From NCBI RefSeq assembly GCF_040117685.2, contig NZ_JBEDYP020000018.1:133837-197836 (forward strand): 64,000 nucleotides of DNA, written 5' to 3'. This document shows positions 8,790 through 17,589 of this stretch, one piece after another. How positions within the stretch are numbered: the stretch's first letter is position 1; every line of letters begins with the position of its first letter. The notes below the pieces were generated by a model, which ran no database searches, was not told where the DNA came from, and saw only the letters and a program-made list of their open reading frames with translations. The translations under genes were made by a program, and so were the position numbers. The DNA is from Gracilimonas sp040117685 (lineage in GTDB: Bacteria > Bacteroidota > Rhodothermia > Balneolales > Balneolaceae).

Positions 8790-10292
8790 TTAAATTTTTG
8801 TGTAGGCTGCTAATCCATGGAGTCCGCCTTCGCGCCCAACCCCACTTTCCTTGTATCCGCCAAATGGAGAAGTAGGATCGAATTTATTGTATGTGTTCGC
8901 CCATACAACACCGGATCTCATTTTGCTTCCCACCTGGAAAATCTTGGAGCCTTTGTCAGTCCAAACCCCACTGGCAAGTCCATATGGAGTGTTATTGGCT
9001 TTTTCAATCCCTTCATCTGCTGTGCGGAAAGTTTGTACCGTTAGCACCGGCCCAAAAATTTCTTCCTGAACCACCCGGTTCGATTGAGAAACATTGGTGA
9101 AAAGGGTAGGACGGATGAAATAGCCGTTCTCAGGGATATCACATTTGCTCTGGTAGATATCTGCGCCTTCATCCACACCCAGTTCCAAATATTTATTGAC
9201 CGTCTCGAACTGCTCTTTTGAGTTGATGGCACCAATGTCTGTATTCTTGTCTAAAGGATCACCAACGATTAATGTCTCCAGACGGTCTTTTAATTTTTGA
9301 ATCACTTTATCGGCAACACCTTCCTGAACCAACAACCGGGAGCCGGCACAGCATACATGTCCCTGGTTAAAGTAAATAGCATTAATTATACCTTCCACAG
9401 CCTGATCGATAGGAGCGTCCTCAAAAATGACCAGGGCACCTTTACCACCTAATTCAAGCGTGTACTTTTTGTCGGTCCCGGCCAGGGACTTCTGGATGAT
9501 CTTCCCGACTTGAGTTGAACCGGTAAACGCTACTTTATCAATATCCTTATGGTTGACGATTTCAGCTCCGGTTTGGCCGGCTCCGGTAACGATGTTAACC
9601 ACACCGTCGGGTAGTCCACAATCCCGAACTAGTTCCGCAAACTTCAGCGCTGTAAGTGAGGTAGTTTCTGCCGGTTTAAGAACAACGGTATTACCACAGG
9701 CAAGAGCAGGAGCAATTTTCCAGGCCAGCATCAGCAGGGGGAAATTCCACGGGATGATTTGTCCGCACACACCAAGAGGTTTTGGTTTTCTTCCGGGGAA
9801 GGCAAATTCGAGTTTGTCTGCCCAGCCGGCATAATAGAAGAAATAAGCCGCTACCAATGGAATGTCAACATCACGTGACTCACGAATGGGTTTGCCCCCA
9901 TCCATCGATTCAAGAACAGCGAATTCACGGGCTCGCTCTTGTATCATGCGTGCGATACGGTAGATATACTTGCCTCTTTCTTTGTCTGAAATGGTTGACC
10001 ACTCTCCCTCAAAGGCTTTTCGGGCAGCTTTTACCGCTTTATCCACATCTTTCTGGGTAGCTTCTGCAAATTCTGTTACCTCCTCTGCAGTAGCAGGATT
10101 GGTGCTTTTGAAGTATCGCCCTTTAGATGGTTTTACGAATTTCCCACCGATAAAAAGATCGTAGCGCTCCTTTACCTCTACAAAATCAGAAGACTGAGGT
10201 GCCGGGGCATACTCCCAAACCGACTCAAAATCCAGTTTGGAGTTAGGGGAAGTTGGTTTGTAAGGAGCTTCTTTGGTTTCGATGTCAGACAT
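8790..10292 (-). CDS. aldehyde dehydrogenase (NAD(P)+-dependent)
   Basis: 500 residues, full ALDH length. Catalytic elements are present: oxyanion Asn in PWNFP (about 183), general-base Glu in LELGGK (280), nucleophile Cys314 in GHVCCAGSR, and EEIFGPVL near 398. The enzyme oxidises an aldehyde to its acid. Its place between deoC and the short ALDH suggests that it removes acetaldehyde released by deoxyribose-phosphate aldolase, although another aldehyde is possible. An N-terminal extension of about 40 residues precedes the usual ALDH start. Together with the downstream short ALDH it looks like a split ALDH16. Confidence 0.93.
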   Translation of the reverse strand: MSDIETKEAPYKPTSPNSKLDFESVWEYAPAPQSSDFVEVKERYDLFIGGKFVKPSKGRYFKSTNPATAEEVTEFAEATQKDVDKAVKAARKAFEGEWSTISDKERGKYIYRIARMIQERAREFAVLESMDGGKPIRESRDVDIPLVAAYFFYYAGWADKLEFAFPGRKPKPLGVCGQIIPWNFPLLMLAWKIAPALACGNTVVLKPAETTSLTALKFAELVRDCGLPDGVVNIVTGAGQTGAEIVNHKDIDKVAFTGSTQVGKIIQKSLAGTDKKYTLELGGKGALVIFEDAPIDQAVEGIINAIYFNQGHVCCAGSRLLVQEGVADKVIQKLKDRLETLIVGDPLDKNTDIGAINSKEQFETVNKYLELGVDEGADIYQSKCDIPENGYFIRPTLFTNVSQSNRVVQEEIFGPVLTVQTFRTADEGIEKANNTPYGLASGVWTDKGSKIFQVGSKMRSGVVWANTYNKFDPTSPFGGYKESGVGREGGLHGLAAYTKI

Positions 10293-10339
10293 ATGAGTTG
10301 GTACTTAATTCAAAGTTTTTTAATGCTGTTCAAACCCGA

Positions 10340-11239
10340 TTAATCGTTGCTGAAATAATCCAGAGATTGATAATGACCTGTTTGTTGCTTCACAATTTGC
10401 ATCAATAAGTCGTTGGTTAACGAGCTGGCTCCGAAGCGGAAATAATGTTTGCTTAACCAGTCAGATCCAAGCGTTTCTTTTACTATAACCAAATACTGGA
10501 TAGCTTGTTTCGCAGTTCTTATTCCGCCGGCCGGTTTCATGCCAATCATTTTACCGGTGTCATAATAGAAATCACGGATAGCTTCCAACATGACAAGGGT
10601 AACCGGCTGTGTGGCCGCCGGACTTGTTTTTCCGGTTGAGGTTTTAATAAAGTCAGCCCCGGCGTGCATGGCGATGTCGCTGGCTTTACGCACATTTTCA
10701 TAAGTATGAAGTTCACCTGTCTCGAGAATCACTTTCAAATGCGCTTCACCACAGGCTTCTTTTACGGCAGCAATTTCATCAAAAACCAACTGGTATTCGC
10801 CATTCAAAAAAGCGCCTCGACTGATGACCATATCAATTTCATTGGCTCCCTCAGAAACGGCAAATTTGGTGTCTTCTAATCTCATAGAAAGGGGAGACTG
10901 TCCGCTTGGGAAGGCTGTAGCAACACTGGCTACATTGATGTCGGTTCCTTTGAGGGCTTTTTTAGCTACAGAAACCATACTTGGGTACACACAGATGGCA
11001 GCCACCGTAGGCAAATCAGGTACAGCCGGATGTGGCTGCTTTGCCTTCTGGCAGAGTTGGATCACTTTACCGGGAGAGTCTTTACCCTCCAGCGTAGTTA
11101 AGTCAATCATACTAAGCGCCATTTTCAACGCCTGTATTTTTGAGTCTTTCTTGATGCTTCGCTTATTCAACCGTGATACACGTTCTTCCACACCTACATG
11201 ATCGATTGGAACGGTTTGGTTGAAATCAGGATACTTCAT
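10340..11239 (-). CDS. deoC: deoxyribose-phosphate aldolase
   Basis: 299 residues, the longer class of DeoC. The Schiff-base lysine lies in DFIKTSTGK (K199), the second catalytic lysine in MKPAGGI (K235), and the catalytic Asp in NEIDMVIS (D136). It splits 2-deoxy-D-ribose 5-phosphate into glyceraldehyde 3-phosphate and acetaldehyde, linking deoxynucleoside salvage to glycolysis. It is the first gene of a minus-strand operon with two aldehyde dehydrogenase genes (47 bp, then 17 bp gaps), which fits disposal of the acetaldehyde product. Confidence 0.95.
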   Translation of the reverse strand: MKYPDFNQTVPIDHVGVEERVSRLNKRSIKKDSKIQALKMALSMIDLTTLEGKDSPGKVIQLCQKAKQPHPAVPDLPTVAAICVYPSMVSVAKKALKGTDINVASVATAFPSGQSPLSMRLEDTKFAVSEGANEIDMVISRGAFLNGEYQLVFDEIAAVKEACGEAHLKVILETGELHTYENVRKASDIAMHAGADFIKTSTGKTSPAATQPVTLVMLEAIRDFYYDTGKMIGMKPAGGIRTAKQAIQYLVIVKETLGSDWLSKHYFRFGASSLTNDLLMQIVKQQTGHYQSLDYFSND

Positions 11240-11451
11240 ACTGCAAGTTTTGGTCGTTAGTAACTGTGAGGCGGAAGGTAAGAAATCTTCAGCAAAAGCT
11301 TGATCCCTTAAAGGCGAATATTCTGGATTTCATTTTTAGGAAGAATTGTACAGAAAACAGAATTTTTGTTAATTGTCTGAGACTCATGAAGTAATATAGA
11401 GTCCGGGATAGGGAATAAACAGAATAACACAAATAAAACGAGGATAAATAA

Positions 11452-11871
11452 ATGGAAATGTCTGCAATTAATTGGCTGGCTGTGGTAGCGGCTTCACTTG
11501 TTGGTTTTGCGATCGGGTTTGTTTGGTATGGACCTTTGTTTGGTAAGAAATGGATGGAGTCGGTTGGTATGACTGAAGAAGATGCTGAAAATGGAAACAT
11601 GGCCAAAATATTTGGTGTTACGCTCATCTTTCAGTTTATCATGGCATTCTGCCTGGCTATGTTCTTTTACGGAAATCCGGCCTCAGCTGATATGATTAAT
11701 GGGAGTAGTGGGGCTTTTTATGGCTTTTTAACAGGTTTTGGATGGGTTGCAACCGCAATAGGAGTAAATGCTTTATATGAGCAAAAATCCTGGACCTACA
11801 TATTCATTAATGGCAGCTTCTGGATCGTAGTCTTTACGCTAATGGGACTCATTTTAGGCGCCTGGAAGTAG
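11452..11871 (+). CDS. DUF1761 membrane protein
   Basis: 139 residues with four hydrophobic helices and the DUF1761 pattern: INWLAVVAASLVGFAIGFVW followed by YGPLFGKKWM, then a loop with acidic residues, two central helices, and a final helix ending LMGLILGAWK. Function is unknown for the family. It is transcribed divergently from deoC with about 210 bp between; no clear operator was seen there. It stands alone. Confidence 0.85.
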   Translation: MEMSAINWLAVVAASLVGFAIGFVWYGPLFGKKWMESVGMTEEDAENGNMAKIFGVTLIFQFIMAFCLAMFFYGNPASADMINGSSGAFYGFLTGFGWVATAIGVNALYEQKSWTYIFINGSFWIVVFTLMGLILGAWK

Positions 11872-11954
11872 AGGTGTGGAGCTGTTAGCTTTCAGACTAC
11901 AGCCGACAGTTTAATCACTGAATTGTTTGATTTTCAGGTTCAAAAAAGCACCTT

Positions 11955-12017
11955 CTGATAGCTGATAGCTGATAGCTGATAGCTGATAGCTGATAGCTGA
12001 TAGCTGATAGCTGATAG
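11955..12017. repeat. 7-bp tandem repeat, nine copies
   Basis: Nine uninterrupted copies of CTGATAG. The array ends exactly where the stop codon (CTA on this strand) of the antiporter gene begins. Related words (AGCTTTCAG and its complement) occur at 11887-11895 and in the hairpin at 14114-14151, so the antiporter gene is bracketed by similar short repeats. The array could vary in copy number by slippage; it encodes no credible protein. Confidence 0.95.
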
Positions 12018-14045
12018 CTAATCTTCCACCTCCAGTGGGTTTTCTGACTCACGGAATATTTCAGCTGCATCTGCAAATCGGGTGGCCAGTCCAACCATAA
12101 CGAGACGGTCTCCCGGTTGCAGTTTAAAGTCTCCGGAAGGATTTCCCACATTCTTCTCTCCACGGTTTACCGTCAATACCGTAATTTCATATTTATTTCG
12201 GAGTTTCAAATCAGCCAGTGTTTTACCTGCTGCGAAAGAGCCTTCCCGAACTACGACGGCGCGTGTATGTAATCCCTCTTCATCGAGGCCCTGTAACACC
12301 ATCAGATGGGCTTCCTGAATGCTTCCTCGCATAATCTCATAATCCTCGGCCCTTAACTCTCTGATGTGCTGCTCTATTTCTTCGTCCGGTATCATGTAGG
12401 CCTTCAGTACGTTGGAGAAAAGACGAACGGTGGTTTCCATCTCTTCAGGAACTACAATATCAGCACCGGCTTTCTCAAGGAAATCGGCCTCGGAAAGGTA
12501 TCGGGTTCGTACGATGACCTGAATGGTAGGATTGATGTAATTCGCCAGCTTAATGATGCGTGGACTTATCGCAGGATCGTTAATCGCTATGACGCATAAT
12601 TTAGCTTTAGAAATCTGTGCGTGTTCAAGAATATGGGTTCGGGATGCATCGCCGTAAATAGCCGGAATACCATTCTCGTGCATCTCATTTACGGACCTGG
12701 GATTCATCTCAATCACAATGTAGGGGATACCTGATTCCCGCAGTACCCGGGCAAGGTTTCGGCCTGCCGGTCCGTATCCTACAATGATAACATGATCTTC
12801 CAGGTCGGTGTGATCGTCTTCTTTGGGAGATTCTTTTCTTTTCTGTCCGATATGCTTCAAAGGTGTTTTTGCGAGCAGGTTCCCAATATTAGGGCTGATA
12901 TGAAGAAAGAGTGGAGTGAGCAGCATCAATAAAACAGACACGGCTATAAAAGTCTGTGAGCCTACCTCTCCGAAACCGCCGGGGGTGAGTCCGGTTACAC
13001 GCCCTGCACGTTCCAGTACAAATGAAAATTCACCTATTTGGGCAAGGACTATACCTGTGGCTGCAGCTACCCGAACCGGGTAGCCAAGGGTAAGTAAACT
13101 GACAGAGCTCAGAATAAATTTCAGCAGTAGAACACCGGCTGCAACGCCAAGCAACAACAATGGATTTTCGATTACGAACTGTAAGTCTAACAACATCCCT
13201 ACAGAAACGAAGAATACGGCGTTGAAGATAGTTTTAAGGGGGAGAATTTCGCTGATGGCATGATCGCTGTAGTGGCTTTCACTAACTACAAGACCCGCCA
13301 AAAATGCTCCCAAAGCCAGGCTTACTTCCGCAAGATTGGTAAGAGCAGCCGTTCCAAAACAAATGGCAATTACGGTGAGCAAAAAGAGTTCCTGACGGCG
13401 TGTTTGAGCTACTTTTTCTAATATCCAGGGAACCACTTTTCGGGCTAAAAGAACAACTACAGCAATCAGTAAAACAGCTTTTCCAAGAACGAAGAACAAA
13501 TCAGTCAAAGAGTCACTTTGCCCGGATAGAATGGGGACAAGTAACACCATCGCAATAATGGCCAAATCCTGGAATATCAAAACAGCCAAAGATAACCGCC
13601 CGACCGGGGTATCGGTTTTTCCCTGTTCACTGAAAAGTCCAAGGATGATGGCCGTGGAGCTTAAGGCTACCAGACAACCGGTGTAAATGCCCACTTTCCA
13701 ATCCACACCAAAAAAGAAGAGAATACCAACTACGGCGGCCACTGTTAAAAGAACCTGTAGCCCACCACCTACAAAAATAGCATTTCGAATCCGGGAGAGC
13801 TTTTCGAGGCTGAATTCAATTCCGATGGTAAAGAGGAGTAAGATAATCCCGATTTCAGCAAGCATGTCCACCAGCTCCTGATCCTGAACCAAGCCAAGAG
13901 CATTGGGACCGATAATCACACCTGCAATCAAAAAACCGGCGATGGGCACCAGCTTAATTCGATAGCAAATGTAGGCAATCAAAACGCTTACGAGAAAGAG
14001 AGCAACAATTTCATTCAGAAAGGGAAGACTTACTGCAAAGAGCAT
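12018..14045 (-). CDS. CPA2 family cation:proton antiporter (KefB-like) with TrkA domains
   Basis: 675 residues. The first ~385 form a Na+/H+ exchanger-type membrane domain of 12-13 helices (IAGFLIAGVIIGPNALGL, LALGAFLAGLVVSES). Next is a TrkA-N Rossmann domain (DHVIIVGYGPAGRNLARVL) that binds a nucleotide, then a TrkA-C domain near the end (LQPGDRLVMVG). This is the arrangement of KefB/KefC and YbaL-like transporters, which exchange K+ or Na+ for protons under cytosolic control. No KefF/G-type ancillary gene is near. Substrate and ligand cannot be fixed from sequence. The gene ends directly against a 7-bp tandem repeat. Confidence 0.9.
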   Translation of the reverse strand: MLFAVSLPFLNEIVALFLVSVLIAYICYRIKLVPIAGFLIAGVIIGPNALGLVQDQELVDMLAEIGIILLLFTIGIEFSLEKLSRIRNAIFVGGGLQVLLTVAAVVGILFFFGVDWKVGIYTGCLVALSSTAIILGLFSEQGKTDTPVGRLSLAVLIFQDLAIIAMVLLVPILSGQSDSLTDLFFVLGKAVLLIAVVVLLARKVVPWILEKVAQTRRQELFLLTVIAICFGTAALTNLAEVSLALGAFLAGLVVSESHYSDHAISEILPLKTIFNAVFFVSVGMLLDLQFVIENPLLLLGVAAGVLLLKFILSSVSLLTLGYPVRVAAATGIVLAQIGEFSFVLERAGRVTGLTPGGFGEVGSQTFIAVSVLLMLLTPLFLHISPNIGNLLAKTPLKHIGQKRKESPKEDDHTDLEDHVIIVGYGPAGRNLARVLRESGIPYIVIEMNPRSVNEMHENGIPAIYGDASRTHILEHAQISKAKLCVIAINDPAISPRIIKLANYINPTIQVIVRTRYLSEADFLEKAGADIVVPEEMETTVRLFSNVLKAYMIPDEEIEQHIRELRAEDYEIMRGSIQEAHLMVLQGLDEEGLHTRAVVVREGSFAAGKTLADLKLRNKYEITVLTVNRGEKNVGNPSGDFKLQPGDRLVMVGLATRFADAAEIFRESENPLEVED

Positions 14046-14113
14046 TTAGGGAGATATTACTTATGAGAGTTAATGATGAAATAATGGGTAGAAGAGCTTA
14101 CAGCACTTAGCCT

Positions 14114-14151
14114 TCAGCTTTCAGTTTTTTAAATCTAAAACTGAAAGCTGA
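14114..14151. repeat. long perfect hairpin between two minus-strand genes
   Basis: A perfect 15-bp inverted repeat (arms 14114-14128 and 14137-14151, starting TCAGCTTTCAG) around an 8-base loop. It follows the 3' end of the S9 peptidase on the minus strand but lacks a clear T run on that side. It may act as a transcript-stabilising or terminating hairpin, or be a copy of a small dispersed palindrome, since the same AGCTTTCAG word flanks the antiporter gene on its other side. Confidence 0.75.
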
Positions 14152-14168
14152 GTGCCGGCAGCTAATGG

Positions 14169-16208
14169 CTATTCACTGTACTTATCAAACCAGCCAACGA
14201 TGTAAGCAACTTTTCGGAACAGGTTACTGGGCTTTGAAGCAATTCCATGTCCCGAACCCTGAATCCGAACCATGGCAGCATCAACTCCCTGCAATTTGAG
14301 GGCGGCGTAGTATTGTTCGGTTTCGCTCATAGGAGTACGATAGTCCTGCTCACCGGTAAGCAGCATGGTAGGAGTGGTTACATTACCCACTAACGAAATC
14401 GGGGATCGCTCCAGATATTGCTCGGGATCTTCCCAAGGCTTTTCGGTAAACCAATATTTGCTGTAATAAGGAGAACCATCTGCGGTTAAAACGAAGCTGT
14501 ACCAGTTAATAACCGGCTTGGCAACCACAGCCGCTTTGAACCGATCTGTTTTACCGATTGCCCACGAGCTAAGTACTCCACCACCACTTCCTCCGGTGAT
14601 AAATAAATTATCTTCATCTATATAGCCCTGATCGATTACGTAATCTACTGCATCCATCAAGTCATTGTGGTCTTCGCTGGGGTAGTTGTTATTGATGTAA
14701 GCTGCAAATTCTTCGCCATAGCTGGTACTTCCTCGAGGATTGGTGTAAACAACCACATAACCACGGCTGGCCATTAACTGTAATTCAGGAGAAAATTGAG
14801 GTCCATATGCAGTATGAGGTCCTCCATGAATTTCGAGAATCATTGGGTACTGATCGTTTGGATCGAAGTCAGGAGGAGTTATGATCCAGCCCTGTACTCT
14901 GAAATCATCTACAGAGGAGTTCACCCAAAATTCTTCAACTTCTCCGAGGGTTTTCGATTTCAGGAATTGTGCATTCAAGTTAGTGAGGGTACGGTTCTGC
15001 ATACGGGTTGGAAAGTGACCAACAGTTAGTTCAGCGGGCTGAGTTGCCGTTCCGGAGGTAAAGGCAATGCGGCCGTTTGTTGCTACAGAGTAAGAGCCTC
15101 CGCTATAAGGCCGGCCAATGGTTGAGCTTGAAAGATCAGTTGCTGCTAAGCTGTAATCTCCATTTAATTTTATGTTGCCAACTTTTGCAACGCCCTCTTC
15201 GGTGTACCTGAAATACAAAGATTTGCTGTCATCCGCCCATGTAATAGAAGAAATGTCATTAGCTACTTTCTGCGAGATCTTTCTCAGGTTTGAGCCGTTA
15301 CGATTCATCACGTATAAATCAGTAAGCTGGTATCCCAGGAACTTATCTTCATAGCCGGTATAGGCAATGAGATTTCCATCGGGAGAAACTCTGGGACTGC
15401 TGTGTGGACCTCGTTTGTCTGTAATCTTTGTCATGGCTCCGGTCTCGATATTCATTTCGTAGATTTGCTCATTGTTAGGATCCAAATCTGCATTTCCAGA
15501 ACGATCTGCCGTAAAAATGATATTTCCATCCGGTGTCCAGGACCCGGAACCGTGATCATAATCTCCTGAAGTTAACTGACGCGGTGCGCCTCCATCAGCT
15601 GAAATCACAAATAGATGGTCAAAGCCATCAGCTACATAACCACCACCATCTCGTCGGTACACCGCTTTGTCTATAACTTGTGCCGATTGTTCCCACTTTG
15701 CTCCGGAAGGTGGAGCAGGCATATCAGTTTTCACCACAGAAGCAGTGCCCGGTACAAATTTGGAAAAAAGAATCATACTTCCATCAGGCGACCAGCTCAT
15801 ATTTCCCGGACTTTCAGTCAGGTTCGTGATGGAAGCGGTGGCACCCGTATCCATCCAGCGTACAAAAATCTGGTTTGAGCCTTCTTCTGAGGAAGTATAG
15901 GCTATACGGTCACCACTGGGCGACCAGGTTACATTTCCATAAGAACCGGTTCCGGAAGTGAGAGGTACATGATTTTCGCCAGAGAACGATATACTCCACA
16001 GATTCACAAACCGCCGGTCGGTCATCACATCAAACTGATGGCGTCCGTAAATGATGGTTTTTCCATCGGGTGAAATTTCAGGGTTGCTGACCATTTGAAG
16101 ATCAAACAAGTCCATATAGTCAAAATAAGTCTCATCAACCTGAGCGGTGAGAGGGAAGCTCATCAATGAAATCAGAAGAAATACGAGGGTAGCAGTTCGT
16201 TTTAACAT
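14169..16208 (-). CDS. secreted S9 family (prolyl oligopeptidase-like) peptidase
   Basis: 679 residues with an N-terminal signal peptide (to about residue 22). Residues ~35-400 form a beta-propeller of TolB/PD40-like repeats (SPDGKTIIYGR, SPSGDRIAYTS, SPDGNLIAYTG). The C-terminal alpha/beta-hydrolase domain has GGSGGG with Ser541, Asp622 (TGEQDYRTP) and His654 (GSGHGI) as the likely triad. Such enzymes release dipeptides or acylated residues from short peptides; the propeller restricts substrate size. Export suggests peptide scavenging in the periplasm or outside the cell. It is a single gene. Confidence 0.92.
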   Translation of the reverse strand: MLKRTATLVFLLISLMSFPLTAQVDETYFDYMDLFDLQMVSNPEISPDGKTIIYGRHQFDVMTDRRFVNLWSISFSGENHVPLTSGTGSYGNVTWSPSGDRIAYTSSEEGSNQIFVRWMDTGATASITNLTESPGNMSWSPDGSMILFSKFVPGTASVVKTDMPAPPSGAKWEQSAQVIDKAVYRRDGGGYVADGFDHLFVISADGGAPRQLTSGDYDHGSGSWTPDGNIIFTADRSGNADLDPNNEQIYEMNIETGAMTKITDKRGPHSSPRVSPDGNLIAYTGYEDKFLGYQLTDLYVMNRNGSNLRKISQKVANDISSITWADDSKSLYFRYTEEGVAKVGNIKLNGDYSLAATDLSSSTIGRPYSGGSYSVATNGRIAFTSGTATQPAELTVGHFPTRMQNRTLTNLNAQFLKSKTLGEVEEFWVNSSVDDFRVQGWIITPPDFDPNDQYPMILEIHGGPHTAYGPQFSPELQLMASRGYVVVYTNPRGSTSYGEEFAAYINNNYPSEDHNDLMDAVDYVIDQGYIDEDNLFITGGSGGGVLSSWAIGKTDRFKAAVVAKPVINWYSFVLTADGSPYYSKYWFTEKPWEDPEQYLERSPISLVGNVTTPTMLLTGEQDYRTPMSETEQYYAALKLQGVDAAMVRIQGSGHGIASKPSNLFRKVAYIVGWFDKYSE

Positions 16209-16280
16209 GGCAGTAATTGATTTAATAGGTTGGCGGAAAATAATCGCTTCAACTCAGTTCTAAAAACATTTGATGATACT

Positions 16281-16835
16281 TTACAAATAGGTCTCTTCCG
16301 ATTCTCCTTTAACCGGCCCGACTATTTCGCGGGTTATCCATCCACCATAAAAACCTCCGGGCTGAGGTTTCACATGTTCACCATCGACATAACAGTGGAC
16401 TTTGGAAGGATAAAAGGCCAGGTGACTTTTTATTTTTGTGAAGTCAGGGAATGGCCTGGGATAAGACCAAGCTGCCCGAATCGCCTTTTCACTATCCACT
16501 ACAATATCCCAATAAATGGCTTCTCCCTTCCATTCGCACTTTGATTCTCCCTTCGCTTTTATGATGTATTTTGAGTTCAGGTCGGAGGGAGGGATGTAAA
16601 AGGTAGGTGGACTTGCGGTTTCCAGTATGCGAATGGCACGGGTGCTTCGGGCGATAATCTTGTCGCCAAAAATGACCAGCACTTCCCGGGAGTCCGGGTC
16701 AATCTTAGGCGGGCGCGGATAATCCCACACCGATTCCTGTCCATCTTTGGGTTTATGAGCGAATTCAGGCCGCTTTTGCCCGTAATATTCCCACTGCGAT
16801 TGCCCCGATTTAGCCCAGCTTGGTAGGTCTGTCAT
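16281..16835 (-). CDS. DUF427 domain protein
   Basis: 184 residues. The family pattern is visible in REVLVIFGDKIIARSTRAIR, ETASPPTFYIP and CEWKGEAIYWDIVV, then AAWSYPRPFP. DUF427 is a small beta-rich fold of unknown function found in many bacteria. The N-terminal ~45 residues (SQWEYYGQKRPEFA, WDYPRPP) are an extension seen in longer members. It lies 15 bp upstream of the tspO-like gene's stop side in a minus-strand pair and may be co-transcribed with it. Confidence 0.85.
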   Translation of the reverse strand: MTDLPSWAKSGQSQWEYYGQKRPEFAHKPKDGQESVWDYPRPPKIDPDSREVLVIFGDKIIARSTRAIRILETASPPTFYIPPSDLNSKYIIKAKGESKCEWKGEAIYWDIVVDSEKAIRAAWSYPRPFPDFTKIKSHLAFYPSKVHCYVDGEHVKPQPGGFYGGWITREIVGPVKGESEETYL

Positions 16836-16850
16836 TGATTTTTTAGAAAA

Positions 16851-17327
16851 TTAGTTAAGCACAACGATGGAAAGATTGAGAATACCAGCAAAAGCGACCC
16901 ACATTAGATAGGGCACTAAAAGCCAACCGGTCCATCTTTCTATTTTTCTGAATTTTTTAAAGGTCAGAAGAATGAACACAAGTAAGAGGATTATCTCGAT
17001 GAAAGCAATAAGGGGGGACTGAAGTCCGAAAAAAAGAAAAGACCATAATCCATTGAGCAACAGCTGTGCTCCGAACAGGTTAAGGGCTGATTTTATTTCA
17101 GGTTTTGAAGTGCCTTTCTCCCAGATGCCTGCCGCTACTACTCCCATCAGGGTATAGAGGATCGTCCAAACCGGCCCGAATAACCAATTGGGAGGATTGA
17201 AGAATGGTTTATTTAAATCAGCGTACCAGGTAGAAATTGCGGGTAAGGTTACCGTGCTGGCGGCCAGCCCGACAGCGTTGCAGGCAAGGATGCCGAATAT
17301 TACTTTTGCCCAAAATGGAATCTTCAT
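16851..17327 (-). CDS. tspO: TspO/MBR family protein
   Basis: 158 residues with five membrane helices and many aromatic residues. The signature WYADLNKPFFNPPNWLFGPVW is followed by TLMGVVAAG, LLLNGLWSFLFFGL and a final helix with PYLMWVAFAGILN. TspO proteins bind porphyrins and have been tied to stress responses and tetrapyrrole handling. It is transcribed toward the DUF427 gene, which follows after 15 bp. No photosynthesis or porphyrin genes are adjacent, so the local role is open. Confidence 0.92.
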   Translation of the reverse strand: MKIPFWAKVIFGILACNAVGLAASTVTLPAISTWYADLNKPFFNPPNWLFGPVWTILYTLMGVVAAGIWEKGTSKPEIKSALNLFGAQLLLNGLWSFLFFGLQSPLIAFIEIILLLVFILLTFKKFRKIERWTGWLLVPYLMWVAFAGILNLSIVVLN

Positions 17328-17401
17328 GTTTTTCCTTTTTTGGTGAGTTTAACACCGGGAAGGAACAGCTAATTCCATAGGGTCGGGAGCAATTCAGGAA
17401 G

Positions 17402-17527
17402 TCAGAAAGAGAAGTACATCAGCGCAGCAACCGATATAAATAAAAGAGTAACCTTAACCCTCATCACTTTTTCGGAATAATCACTTTCCTGTTCAGAGTA
17501 GTCGGATAGTATTTGTTCTGAAATCAT
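17402..17527 (-). CDS. 41-residue single-helix membrane peptide
   Basis: A small ORF starting at the ATG at 17527, preceded by AAAAGGAAAAG as a good ribosome binding site. The frame opens further upstream, but that would overlap the previous gene. The protein has a polar, acidic first half (SDYSEQESDYSEK) and one C-terminal membrane helix (VTLLFISVAALMYFSF). It follows the WG-repeat genes by 62 bp. It may be the last gene of that operon. No family recognised. Confidence 0.5.
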   Translation of the reverse strand: MISEQILSDYSEQESDYSEKVMRVKVTLLFISVAALMYFSF

Positions 17528-17589
17528 GGCTTTTCCTTTTTTAATACAGGAGATTAAAAAGGCCCTTTTGTTACAAAAGAACTGTGAAA

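Noticed and set aside
11955..12017. CRISPR array
   Set aside because: The repeat unit is 7 bp with no spacers.
11915..12163. Minus-strand ORF with repeated YQLSAIS units
   Set aside because: It is the 7-bp tandem repeat read in frame, overlapping the end of the antiporter gene; no protein-like sequence outside the repeat.
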